Source: Tyto alba
Lineage: Eukaryota > Chordata > Aves > Strigiformes > Tytonidae
Assembly (NCBI RefSeq): GCF_018691265.1
Contig: NW_024881261.1
Span: forward strand, 25,073,374 to 25,137,373
DNA: 64,000 nucleotides
Reading direction: 5' to 3'
Shown here: positions 12,120-24,300 of the stretch, piece after piece
How positions within the stretch are numbered: the stretch's first letter is position 1
Layout of the letters: the number at the start of each line of letters is the position of its first letter
Made by a program: the position numbers and the translations under genes
Notes under the pieces: generated by a model
What the model was told of the DNA's origin: nothing
Database searches by the model: none
Seen by the model: the letters and a program-made list of their open reading frames with translations, nothing else

Positions 12120-13541
12120 CGTTATCACAGAGGTGCAGCTGGTTGGCTCAGTTTCCAAACAGAGGTCGAACTGACTTGGAGCTGGCGGAGCTTCGAGAAG
12201 CTTCTCACAGGGGGCCGCCCCTATATCCCCCTCCCATGCCACCAAAAAAACCCCACCACTCACTCAACCCAGGACAAGCATACAGTCCTAGACAGGGTAG
12301 CCTCATGTCAAGGAAGGAAAATCTCTACCTGTTCCTAAAGACTTAGCATGAGAAGCACTGTAGGCAGAAATGGGGACATTAGGAATAAATTCTGAGGAGG
12401 AAGTTAAATGTATTTTTACCTTCCAGTCATAGCAGGGGGAATATTACAGTGCTGGTTCTGTGTAAGCTAGAAACCGCTGAATTTGAAACTGTGAGGCTTT
12501 CTCAGGGTCAGACCTGTGTGTGTCTGACTTTGAGCCTGTGAGTAGCTTTCTTGAAATCCACGGGATGACACTGTGGTAAAGCTGTATCGTTAGTGGTGTC
12601 CCCTCCTGAATGAGATTTACAAATGTTCCAGCCATTTGCTTACAAATCTGATGTGTTGTTTCTATATTGTAACAGTTCTGTTGAAGAGTATTGATGTGCT
12701 GAGCAGTAATACTTGGGCAACTAAAATAAAACACAATGTCTTCTCACATGCTGAATATGATAATCCTTATAGTTGTGGAAAGGACCTTGCCGTATCCACA
12801 GTAATCTTTAAATTCAAATGGCTAAATTAAAGATACTGGCCTAAAGGCTAAGCTTTTATCATGACCTTACTGTATTTGTTCTGATTATCCTCTGGTTTTA
12901 GATACAGAATTGGACTGAGATCTCTGTTCCAAAGATCTGTGAACTGTGGGATGTTTGTATTATCTTAGAATCTCTGCTTTTTCGACGTCCAGCTTTCTAG
13001 CTGTTATTTCTAAATAACTCCAGATGGTCAGATCAAAAAACCCCCTCAACTCAGGTTTCTCTCTAACCCATTGTTTTAATATGGGAGCTAAAAGTCTGAT
13101 GTGAGCTTAATCCAAAGTGGTTGACTGTAGTTTATCTTCTATGCAGTTAGCTACAGCAGCTGCCAGAGATACGTGAATGCAACACTTCTTTAATAAATGA
13201 GAAGGTACTTGCTTTGACTACCAGTACAGGATATGGTTTAGCCTGAGGCAAACCTACAGGCTACAGATATTTCATCTGGCCGTATATGGTTTCAGCGCTA
13301 ATTTGAAGCCACACACAATAATGGATCATAGTCTTTAAACAGATATTTGGGGACAGGGCTGAAATAAGTGCTAAAAGGAAAGGATCCAGGCAATGCATTA
13401 TATTCCTAATAGTTGAATAGGTCACTGAGAGGAGGAAAAAGGGGTTGTCCACCATATGTTTAGCATCCATATGTATATGAAACCAGTGGAACAACATAGT
13501 TTATACAAGGCAAGATGCTGTGCCAAACTACTTAATTGCAG

Positions 13542-13640
13542 AGTTACTGAAGATGCACAAGAAACACACTCAGCTTCCATAACAGAGGAAACATTATTAC
13601 AGGGGGAAGAACAATGGAATGAGACTGATCAAAATGCATG
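13542..13640 (+). other. Candidate internal exon, unidentified
   Basis: A polypyrimidine-containing acceptor (ACTACTTAATTGCAG, AG at 13540-13541) is followed by 99 nt and then GTAATT at 13641, a usable though weak donor. In one frame the segment is open and both edges fall in phase 2, so it would insert 33 codons without shifting frame. The translated stretch is acidic and T/E/Q-rich, including TEETLLQGEEQ and WNETDQNA, and matches no family I recognise. The purine-rich composition could produce such a peptide by chance. It may be an alternative exon of a gene whose large intron spans this window, or nothing. Confidence 0.2.
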
Positions 13641-16254
13641 GTAATTAAAGCAGATGATGCAGGCTTGATGTATGGATGCTGTTGAAGCCAGATCTTGCAG
13701 TCATTGAGAAGGACTATATCAGCAGTTTTTAGCCTTGCCCAAAGTAAACTCTCTGCAGGATTCCAGGCAGAATTCTCCCTTGGAACTAAAGAGGGGTTAG
13801 ATGTGAGAGTGAGAAGATGGGCCAACTGATTACACTTTAAAAGCAAATATGAAGACAAAAGGAAGAAGCTAGCAGATTAGAACATGTTTCTTCTTCTGTG
13901 ACATGCAGGCCAGGATTGGCTTTGGTTTTGGTTTGTTCTTGTTTTTCTTCTCCCATCTCTATAGTCTCACTTATGAGATGAAGATGCTATGACATCTTTT
14001 AATAGAGAACTATGATGAAACTGCAGGAGGATGTGAAGTTTGCTAAGGGGCAAAGGTCTGATTAGAGAGAGCCTTAAAGTTATTCCCCTCACATAAGGCC
14101 AAGTAATGGAATGCATTTTCAAAACCACTAAATTCCGCCCAACCAATATATATAGCTAAAGACAGCACTTCAACAAATTAAAAAATTTGTACCTTTATTG
14201 TGCAGGCTTTTGATCAACTGTACATAGACTTCCGTGGTTCAAATGATTATTTTTCCCTTAACATTTTAGTAAGTGCAGAGTTTGGAACTTGCTGTTTATA
14301 GGCTGGTGTTTTTTTGGACTGCAGTTTGCTATATGTTGCCCTCATCTCTAGCTCACTCTCACTGTATCCTAGGATTGCCAAAATCAACCCATTTATCATC
14401 CTGATACCTAGCATCTGTCCTGCCATGTAACCTGTTGAAGTTGGCCTTACTAATGCATTTGCAGGCAGTGCTAGAGCTGGTGGGGTGGGGCACACAGAGT
14501 GCTAGTGCCTGTCTCTGGATGGGTTAGCGGTGCTGCAGCCAGCCATACTATGTCCTGCAGGGAGGGCGGATTTGGTGGTCAGTATGAAACTCCGAGTAAC
14601 AAAGAAAGTAAATGGCTGGACAGACCTAACCATCTCCAGGTTAGTGCCTAAATTTAAATTAATCTCAGATTTAGCAATCACTGAAATTTATCACCACTTG
14701 ACGACTGTTTCACTCTGTGTTGAGATCTTGGTATCTCAGGTACAGATATCTACAACATTAAATCTACTGTTACCTTTTGACATTTGGAAAAGTGGGAGAG
14801 AGGAGGAGATGTAATGACGTCATCTCTCTTTCACTGTGATCTTGCAACCCAGGGTGGGTGTAGGATTGCATAAACTTACATCTGAGGTGCAGATAGCCTG
14901 GGGAATGGTCTGGAGAAACACATTTTACAAAGGTGTTTTTGCACATGTAGAGTGACTCTTATGCAGCTGTGTGTGTTACCCAAGAAAATATGTATGGGCA
15001 GACACAATGACTTATAAAAGTGTCTTGTAAATAGCCTCTGTGTATGTCCAGATTGTGTTTACATATTACAAAGTTTAGTGGCAATGCTGGTTTATTGAGT
15101 TTTCAGCCCCATGTCACTTGTTCTGCTGTGCCCATGGTTCAGTGCCACCTCAGTAGTAGGGCCATTTGAGCTGGGTTAATAGATCCAGCTGAGAAACATG
15201 TACCCTGAGCAGGGATGGTGGTTGAGCTGTATCAGCTTCTCTTCCAGGCTGCTGAATGGACTGAGCAGTTTCTGCTAATACGGCGCAGATGTGAGGGGCA
15301 AGTTGCTTGAGCCAGGGCTGCTGATACAAAAAATGAGGTAGCCCAGCTGCTTGAGATGTAAGTGCTGTGAGCTGGGTGAGTGAGCTGCTCTGCTTTTACA
15401 GAAACAGAACTGCCCAAAATCTCCTTGCAAGGTGAAACCACAGATTAGGTTTCACTGACTTCCCTTGATCTGAGGTTAGGCGATGCGCTATGTGCTTGCT
15501 TCAATTCAAGCCAATATCTGCAGAATAACGGGAGGCAAGCAACACTGGGTAGCATATAGCAAGCACTAGTAAGAAAATAGCAAGAAAATATTTTCAATCA
15601 TGCTAAGAATTACTAAAAAAAAAAAAAGTTTGTTTACTTTATGGTATTAAAAATAGATGTTGGTACTGCAAGATCGGGTTTTGGTCAGCCCTCTTATGGC
15701 TTTAGCCATACTAGGTTGACAGGTTACTGTGCTATGACCATCCTTGTCCCTGGCTACTTGCCATGGGGATCCCTCCGTCTGGTGAACTGGCATAACTGCT
15801 CATATAATTTAATGTGGTTAAAATCAGTCAGCTTAGAAAAAATGTTTAGTCCAGGCAAATAATTTTGTTTGAAGTGGTTTAGGAAATGATTTCATAAGCA
15901 ATTATGCCAGTAGACCTGAGAGAACATATCTGTGAGGGCAGGTATGGATCGGTGACAAACAACTGGGGTGACCTAAAAGTGGCAGCCCCTGAACAGGACA
16001 TCTGACTGCTTTGTTGCACAGCTTGAGAGGGGGAAAATCCCAAAGGTGCTTTATGGAAATCAAAACATGCTGTTGTAGGGAAGCTTCCTGAAGTGTGAGA
16101 TGCTATCACCCATTTAAAATTCAGGATCAAATCAGTTGCATCTTTGAGCAGTATTGATTTACCAAGTGGAGTGTGTCTTCCCATGGGATTTCTTCCCCAA
16201 TTTAGGCTTCAATTGGTGTAATCTCAGAAGAAAAGCCTTGCTTCCCCTTATAAA

Positions 16255-16560
16255 CTGTTCTCACCAGATGTCTTGTAAATCTTTCCCTTTATTCCTTTGA
16301 AATGACTGGGCTTTGACCTTAGCTTTCTTAATGTTATTTAGCCCGCATGGAATATCTATAAAAATAAGAGCTGCAAACTCTATTAAGAAAAGCACATATG
16401 ACCTCCGCTTGTAATAACAGAATGCAATTAATGTCAGACTCGTTTTGATGATAAATTGGGGAGTAACAAATAGATTTTGCTTTTTCAAACAAACCAGTAT
16501 GAAGGAAAAAGGGAAAATGAGCTTTAAACTACTTACTGAAATTTTAAAAGATTTCTTCCC
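16255..16560. promoter_or_regulatory. Possible conserved non-coding element
   Basis: Free of repeats, with a TTTGACCTTA site (AAGGTCA on the minus strand, the monomeric nuclear-receptor half-site used by ERR/SF-1 types) near 16312 and a CpG at 16343. The texture resembles vertebrate enhancers. This is inferred from appearance only and conservation has not been tested. Confidence 0.25.
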
Positions 16561-17786
16561 CACCTCTGACCGGAACAGTAATCAATATAACAGAGGTTTT
16601 TACCAGATTTGCACATGCTAAACAAATACAAACAAACAAACAGCCTTCTGTAGGAAAATTAAATGCAGGGATGTAATTGAGAATAGGGATGTTCTTGTGT
16701 TAAAAAACAGGGAGAAGTCCCACTTGTGAAACTTCTTAGTAATTGTGCGGCAGCTGTGGCAACAATTCCAGGAGAACATGATGAAGAGCATATTGGTCCA
16801 GAGGTCTTCACAGATGTAGAAAACCACTGCTTTTTCATCAGTGGTTCTACCACTTGCAAGTTTATGTAGAATCTCCCAGTGTTCATTTGCACCCACCCTC
16901 TGGCATTTAGATGTTATGGCCTCTCTGTGTTTATCCACAAAGATGCCAGCAGCCACCAGGTCAAGAAGCCTTGCTGTTCAGCTCAGGCTGTAGGTGCTCA
17001 TATTATTCAAAAGCAGAGTGCTCTGTTGCCGTTCAAGGTATCTGACTCGTTATTTGTTAAGGTGTTTCAGAAGATGAAGATGACCTTACTCAAGCTAAAA
17101 TCTAAGAAGCAAGTTTGACAAAGAGTAGGTGGAAGGTGCCCAAGGGAATATAAAATGCAAGGGACACAACTGTAATGGTGTGCAATTGCCCAGGCTAACT
17201 CTGACTGGATTTAAGTGCCTTTCCTCCAGCTGTCCCCCTCCTTTGTCTCATGGTTCAAGTCTGTGTCAGAAAGACTTATGCAATTTGATTACTTCAAGTC
17301 ACTTAAGACTGGAGAGCAGTTTGTTGAGGTTTTCTTGTTTAATAGCCAAATATCAATAATTCCCTGCTCTACTAAGTTGTTGCCCCTTCTTCACCTTGTC
17401 TTGTGACTGGGAGACCATAGGTAATAGCGCTCTGATGTGAATCACCAGAGGTTCTTGCAAGGACCATGTATTTTCTCATCCAAGGGCCAGATAGCACTGG
17501 CATGCATTTGAAGCAGGTGGTTGCCTAGAGCAGAGAAATGTTCAGTGACTCTGTGATATGCAAGCAACTGAGTTGGGAACACTACTAATTTCCTAGTTTG
17601 CTTAGGGCAGCAAATTCCTAACACCAGCTCTCCTAGAGAGACAGTTAAAAGAAGTGTGGAGAGGGTTTAGTTTCTGTATGCTGTTTTAAGCACAGCAACT
17701 TAATTTCAAAAAATATTTGGTAAAGCAAAGAGGGAATCACAATGAGAAAGACAGATGAGTTGTGCATAGTCTGTGTGCATGGAATA

Positions 17787-17805
17787 TTTTTTTTTTTTTT
17801 TTTTT
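17787..17805. repeat. T19 homopolymer
   Basis: Nineteen T in a row, with no associated retroelement recognised. Confidence 0.9.
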
Positions 17806-18144
17806 GAGTGAAGAGAAAATCAAGGTGCTGCACTACTCTACAGCTGTGTAAATTACTGTTAGAAGTGATGTGTGTCTTGGAGGGAACATAAAGTGCTATG
17901 GAGGACTGCTATGGCTATCATGGAGCAGATTTGTTAGTATGACAGAATTTGGCAGTATACTTTTCCTGCTGACAAGGAATCCCTGCGCATAGTTTTTTAT
18001 ACCCAGGATTTTCTCTAGGGACAAGAATTTGGTCTGTAACATTGCTCATCTAGGAGCTGGCATCAAAAGCTGTATGATGATACAGCCCAGTGTAAATGTC
18101 TCTTCTCTAGCCGGAATGCTAATCCGCTGAACACTGTGCAAAGA

Positions 18145-19194
18145 TGTATTGGCTTTGTGTGGCAAGGTTTTGGTGTCTGGGGGGGCACAGGGGTGGCATC
18201 CGTGAGAAGCTGCTGGAAGCTTCTGCTGTGTCCTTTAGAGCCAATGCCAGCTGGCTCCAGGATGGACCCAGCCCTGGCCAAGGCCAAGCACATCAGTAAT
18301 GGTGGTGGTGCCTCTGGGATAACATATTTAAGAAGGCAAAAAAGTTACTGCGCAACAGCAATTGCAGCTGGGGAGAGGAGTGAGAACAGGTAAGAGAAGC
18401 AACTCCGCAGACACCAAGGTCAGTGAGGAAGGAGGGGGAGGAGGTGCCTCAGGTGCCAGAGCAGAGATTACCCCGCAGCCTGTGGTGAAGACCATGGTGA
18501 GGCAGGCTGTGCCCCTGCAGCCCATGGAGATTAATGGTGGAGTAGATATCCAGCTGCAGTCTATGGAGGACCATGTGCCAGAGTAGGTGGATGCCTGAAG
18601 GAGTCCATGACCCCATGGGAAGCCTGCGCTGGAGAAGGCTTCTGGCAGGACTTGTAGACCCATGGAGTGAGGAGCCCACGCTGGAGCAGGTTTGCTGTCA
18701 GGAATTGTGACCCCATGAGGGACCCATGCTGGAGCAGTTCATGAAGGACTGCAGCCTGTGGGAAAGACTCACATTGGAGAAGTTTGTGGAGAACTGTCTC
18801 CTGTGGGAGGGACACTGCACAGGAGCAGGGGAAGAGTGTGAGGAGTCCTCCCCCTGACGAGGAAGGAGCAGCAGAGGCAATGGGTAATGAACTGACCACA
18901 ACCCGCTCTCCCCTGTCCCCTGTGCTGCTGGGGTGGGAGGAGGTAGAGAATTTGGGAGTAAAGTTAAGCCCAGAAAGTAGAGAGGGATGGAGGAAAATTG
19001 TTTTTAAGATTCGGTTTTATTTCTCATGATCTCACTTCCCTGAGTTGAGTCTGTTTTGCCTGTGATGGTAATTAGTGAGTGATCTCTCCTTGTCCTTATC
19101 TTGACCTATGAGGTTTTCATTAGGTTTTCTCTCCCCTGTCCTGCTGAGGAGGACAGGGATAGAGTGGCTTTGGTGGGCCAGGATCAACCCACCA
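18145..19194 (+). mobile_element. Solo LTR of an avian ERVL-like element
   Basis: A G+C-rich block of about 1.05 kb whose plus strand follows a widespread bird LTR: GGCAAGGTTTTGGTGTC near the start, CACCAAGGTCAGTG, repeated 'CATGCTGGAGCAG'-type modules in the middle, then GAGTCTGTTTTGCC, a TGACGGTAATT-like stretch and GGATCAACCCACCA at the end. A TATTTAAGAAGG TATA-like core is at 18325. The central part (18480-18850) is internally repetitive ('GGAGCAG', 'TGTGACCCC' units). I find no AATAAA near 18990-19060, where this family would be expected to carry one, so the copy seems to have lost it. No retroviral genes flank it. The boundaries are approximate and no clear target duplication is seen. 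Confidence 0.8.
18325..18331 (+). promoter_or_regulatory. LTR TATA-like box
   Basis: TATTTAA followed by GAAGG about 180 bp inside the plus-strand LTR, the same core as in the minus-strand LTR at 12112-12119. Confidence 0.5.
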
Positions 19195-21324
19195 TGGAAG
19201 GTGATATTTTTTCCATATTCCTCTCCTTGTAAAATTTTGATGGAGCAATGCAGTAGATATACTGGATAACAAAGTAATTTCCCTCTTGGAGCGACTACTC
19301 TTTAGCATATTCTTTATGCCAACCTCACTGAAAAAGGAAGCTGCTTCAACTTTTTTTTGTTTTCTTGAAGTTGTTTCCAATCCTGTAACGAAGTTCAAAA
19401 TCACAGGGAGGAAAAAGCAGAGAGATATAAACTTTATTAATGTTGAAGAGATAAACTAAAGTATGGGAGGTTATCTAGGGGAGGAGGACTACTTCTACAT
19501 GATGAGTTTGAAGAAGGTGTGATTTGATGTTTTGGAACATGGAACTTCATTGTATTTTAGACCACTGCTGCCACCAAGTGGAATAGTTTCCTCTAACTTT
19601 CCACGGGGTTTTAAAGAAATTTGCAGTTGCCTTCAACCACCAAGTTCATGGAATGGCAATGGGTTGGATTTTTAAATTATCCAAATAATAAAAATAGGCT
19701 GTTGACTGCACTTCAGAGTTGTTGGCTTAAGGTAATGTCATTGATGCCTAATATGCTTCTTGTCTAAAGGAGTCTAGCTGCATGGTGGAAAGGAGTTGGA
19801 GAAAGCATTTCCACTATGCGTGACAGAATCTAGGACAGAAGGGAAATAATGTAGTTCATCAGTAGTGATACGTGAGCTTAAGGAGAAGCAGCAGCAGTTT
19901 GCTGAGTTTAACACAAGGAACTTGCAAATACAACTAATGTACTTTGGGTTAAGATAGTTGTTTCAGTTGTAGTTTTTCAATTACTTCTCTTTGACTGGTT
20001 ACTGTAGGTTTTATCCTCTGCCATCCTCCTCTTGCTTTGTAAAGAGCCCTGTGTCAAAAAGGCGGCCTTTTATTAGGTCATCAGCTGTTAAAATCTTGCA
20101 AAAGTTGTGACTGCTAAATGAAGGTATGTATTAATCAAGAGCAGTATCTACACAAAGATGTATGGTACGGGACTTTGGAGAAATGATTTGTTTTTCCTTA
20201 AGACAGCTTGGTTATCTGACTGATCATGAATCTAAGGGGGTTCCTTCAGTAGGCAATGACACTCCTCCTGTCTTGCACAGCCTATGCCACTGTGTCTCCA
20301 GGAAGGTGATTCACAGACTTGTGGATCAAAGGAAGTATCATCAATGCCATCAATGTACTGTAGCTGAGAGTATTGAAATTGAATTTCTATTTTCATAAAA
20401 TACACTTTAGCTGGTAACCAGACAATGTTGTTTCCTTTCTGTGAGAGTAGTTTACAACACTGTCTGAATATATATTTCAGGCAGGAGCCTCTCAATAGCA
20501 GTTTTGGAAAAAGCTAATATTCTCTTGACTTTGAAATTGAATGTGCCAGTAATATTGAGTTCAGTTGTCTGAAACAGTCATTTTTGAGCCTGCTCATGAA
20601 GGTGTGTTACCTGAGTATTTCCTTTCTGAGGAGTCTTGGCTTCATAAGGCTATGAAATAATAGTGAGGTTGAGAATTTCTGGGGGGTTTTGTGTGTTCTT
20701 TTTTTTCCCCCCTTTTTCCCCTGGTGCTCCCTAATTTCAGTTGCTTGAAAATGATAGTCACCACATGTACCACTGCATCTCATCGAAATGTATTCTTGAA
20801 ATGCATTTGGGATCCCTAATGGAACAGCTGTGTTATCACATCAGAGGCTGCCTTCACTGAAGGCTGGAAGACGTACACTGTGCACTGGTTTCAACAAAAG
20901 CCTAGAAAAGGCCTTTAATTTGCTCACCTGACAAAATTGTAATGTGCTGCTTTGAAAGTGTTGGCTCCCAACACGTTTTGCCTGAAAGGATATTTCTTCC
21001 CTTATGCTATTAAAACAGATCTTGCTGTTGGAAAAAAGGTACTCAAGACTACAATCCTCTCTAGTCACAGAACAGATCCAACATGATCAAATACTCTGTA
21101 ATACTTGAGATCATCACTGGAAAGAAGTAGAATGTGATTTAATTGCCAGGTCCCTGATTCTGGATTTTGTCACTAGGGCACAGAGGTAGTGGTATGTTTC
21201 TTCTGTGGATGCCTGTGCATCAGGAACTAGCAAGCATCCGTGAAGAATAGTTTGACTGCATCTGGCTGAGAAGTAAATTTGCTGTCCCTGAAGGTAGCTG
21301 TGATATTTTGGAGAAGGAAAAATT
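19195..21324. other. Unique non-coding DNA, no gene seen
   Basis: Short chance open frames only. It contains a CTCF-like motif at 19568 and a T/C-rich low-complexity stretch near 20699-20720. Confidence 0.65.
19568..19581 (-). promoter_or_regulatory. Candidate CTCF-like site (one core mismatch)
   Basis: CTGCCACCAAGTGG on the plus strand reads CCACTTGGTGGCAG on the minus strand. This matches the CTCF core except for T where A is preferred at the sixth position. It points opposite to the sites at 748 and 52222. Confidence 0.35.
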
Positions 21325-21366
21325 CCAATGAAGGAAGGAAAAATTTTTTTTTCCTTCCTTCATTGG
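21325..21366. repeat. Perfect 19-bp inverted repeat with 4-nt loop
   Basis: CCAATGAAGGAAGGAAAAA (21325-21343) is followed by TTTT and then its exact reverse complement (21348-21366). It would form an almost loop-free cruciform or RNA hairpin. The purine arm resembles sequence just upstream (GAAGGAAAAATT), which suggests a template-switch origin. Confidence 0.9.
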
Positions 21367-24300
21367 GTGCAAAATTAAATATGGCATGGAAAGTCAGAAA
21401 TACTTCATTTTAGAGATGTCAGAATGCTTTTATTTTGGAACACTTCAACATCACATAAAATTATACATGCCTATATTTTAATAAAATGCAATACAAAATT
21501 AAAAGTCAGAATGAAATACAGTCTGACAGCCAAACCCAATAATTTAAATTAAATATTCAATTTAAATATACCATCATCAAAATCAATGTTTCAGAAGGTT
21601 GTGTTGTTGACAAAAATATATTTGCCATCTGAAAATCTTTTTTACTTCTAGTTGAAATCTTCTTTTAATTGTGTCTGTGAATTGCTGAGTTCTGTGTTTA
21701 AGACAATTAATCCAATTCAAGAAAAGCACTGAAAAGACACTAGATGTTGATGACTCTTCATCAGTAATGTATTGAATTTTATTTGAAATTCTGATTTAGA
21801 AGAGAATTGTTTTGTATCCAGCATCAAATTTCTAACTTAAATATTCTCTGAGTCATGGTGTATTTTTCATTAGGACAGATAAGTATAATTCTCTCCAGGA
21901 TGTAATTAATGAGAATAGAATTGTTTCACATTTAGCAGATTTGTTTAGGCAATGATCAGGCCGCAACAGTGGAAGAAGTAGAGGGTTCCCTTGCTTGAAA
22001 GACAAGGAACAAGTCACAGAATTACAGCACAAGACTGAGGTCTGCCAGCTAGTGTCTTCAGGCAAGTTTCTCTGTGGGCTGAAGTCTCCTTTGTACTTTG
22101 TTCCCTGTGCACAAGTTTAAGGGCTTCTTTATGCTCCTGTTATTGTACAAAAGGCTCTGCTAGTTGGAAATTAAGGTTCTTTTGATTAAAAACCGTAATG
22201 CATCAATTTTTTAATCTAGTGAATTAACTAAGTTGTTATGAAATATTGTGAGTAAGTTTAATTTCAGATGCTTCAAAGTTCAAACCATAAACAGACCAGA
22301 ATTTTAATAAAGGACAGTTACTGTTAAGAATTGGTGCAACTGTGAGGTTTACATTAGTGAACAGTTTGTTTGGCTCCAACAGTTAATATTGCAGATTGCT
22401 TTCATTTATTTGAGAGTGGGTCCTATTTCACTCAGTTCAGAAACAATCAGTTAAATGACATTGAGAATTTAGAAGACCAGATGAGCAAAACAGGCCAGGG
22501 AATCTTTTGCAGTGCTTATTCCTCACTACCTACTTCTTTCATGTTTGAGAAATTCTTGCCAGTTTTTAAGGGTCCCAGGAGAGCAATGTTAATGTTTAAA
22601 ACTGCAAGTACATGTAAAAGGTGTGTGAGGGGGAGGTAATACAAAAATAGTACCAGGTTCTGCTAGTGGTTTTTCAAAATATTTTCTGATGAACAGAATT
22701 ACTCAGGAATTTGGCACCTTGGAAAACATCCATTTTTTTTGTCACATGAAAAAGATCTTGACTTCTTTGTCATTAGTTAGACACCCTTCACAAAATCTGT
22801 CAAATCAAAGTTACTTTTCCATCTAGTGTGGATCATGAGGTCCTGAGTTTCTCCAGTATTAATGTGTGTCATTTGGAGTCCTTTCTAGGTCATTGTTGTT
22901 TGCTTAAGGGATAACATTTCACAGTTAGTAAAGAGGACTTGTACATCCAGCTTCCCATTCCAATTTGAAATTTTCCTTTGTTTTTTCTGCTAATTTCCTT
23001 CACTGTAACATCATATGTTTCTTCCTGCAGTCTTTACTTGGGTCCAGTTTCCACCGAAGTGAAATAGACTATTCAGTAGGTGACTATTTGGTTCCCTATG
23101 TGAGGGAGTTTTTTAATAGCTGTTGCAAAAATAATGCAAGTGACACGAGAAGTTTTCTGCGTGCCTACATGTGAGCTGATGGATGTTACTCAAGATCACA
23201 GAAACTGCTGTCGATATTCCAGTCATTATGGTTTAGCTGATTATTTTGATACTTTTCAGTTCACTGGATAGTGTAAAGCATCTTTCTTTCAACTAGTTTT
23301 TGGTTGATTTGGTTGGAACTCCCAATGACGACATGGCTTTTAACCAAAAGTAATGTTTTTTCTGGGTCTCAGTTCTGAATCATATCCATTTAGATGACTG
23401 GTCTCATTAGAATCTTCCAATGCAAACAGTAGATTTGGGTTTCATTCAAATAGTGATGTCCTGAAGTTGAATTTATTATAGGACCAGCATTCTGCACAAA
23501 GTCAACCCCAAGAATAAAAATATTTATGCTTGGCAAGAATACCAAAGTTTGTTTGCATTACCTTGTCCTGTAGCGTTAGGTCAGTCACCATCTATTTTAC
23601 AGCTTTGCACCAGCATGCATTGTTTAATGAAAGAGAAACATCAGCCTCCCAGGAACATTGAGCAATATTGGCTTCTTGCCTTAAAATGAATGATGATCCA
23701 TTTTTAATGAAGATCTTACTAAACTGTCTAGTGTAATGACACACAACTGTCTGCACATCTTAAATACTACCTTAGATAATCTAGTAGGACCTACATTAGT
23801 GCCTGGGAATGAACAACTAGTTTTATTGTTAAATTCTGTATCGGCCTCTGTTGCAGTGAAATTCATAGTCTGTTTGCATGTCAGGTTGTCTGGGATAATT
23901 AGTCCAGGGAATCTGTGCTTAGCATTTGATTGCTGTATCTCCTTTCCAAATATTTTGGATGAGAAACAGCAATGTTTGGCTGCTGAGAAAGAAAGCCACT
24001 TTTTCCTTTCTTAAAGTTTCTTCTTGACATTTCTAACTGTATCTCTGATTCTGTGCCATTCACATTAGCACAAATTATAGTGTATACTTAATTGCTCAAC
24101 TGTTCATGTTTATATCATGCAAGTAAAGACCTATTTGACTGAAGGTCGGTCATATTTGAAAGTATTTAATTCCCTCATCAATGTTAGCTGTAATATCACA
24201 CTATGGAGAAGCTAAAAGATGGATCTAATTGGACAGAGCTATGAGGCAAGGCCCTCTGTCTCTTCCTATAAATAAATTGCCATACTGAGGAGGATTATGA

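Larger units (their letters stand above)
11206..12276 (-). mobile_element. Solo LTR of an avian endogenous retrovirus
   Basis: A G+C-richer block of about 1.07 kb running from TG (11206) to CA (12276), as LTRs do. On the minus strand it starts with the hallmark TGTCCTGGGTTGAG and ends with GGCTCAAACCATGACA, ends I recognise from an abundant bird LTR family. A TATTTAAG TATA-like box lies at 12112-12119 and an AATAAA signal at 11396-11401, both in minus orientation. Flanking pentamers AACAT (11201-11205) and AGCAT (12277-12281) are a probable 5-bp target duplication with one mismatch, which would suit an ERVL-like element. No gag, pol or env lies beside it, so it is a solo LTR left by recombination. 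The 178- and 187-codon frames inside are chance frames in G+C-rich DNA. Confidence 0.85.
12277..18144. other. Unique non-coding DNA between two LTRs
   Basis: About 5.9 kb without a convincing gene. It holds one exon-like candidate (13542-13640), a possible conserved element (16255-16560), an A-rich run at 15614-15627 and a T19 run at 17787-17805. The open frames are short and unrecognised. Confidence 0.65.

Noticed and set aside
11727..12346. 178- and 187-codon frames on opposite strands
   Set aside because: They lie wholly inside the minus-strand LTR. G+C-rich DNA has few stops and neither frame resembles a protein.
22965..23174. Possible exon after TTCTTCCTGCAG at about 23030
   Set aside because: Good acceptor but no convincing donor and no recognisable peptide.
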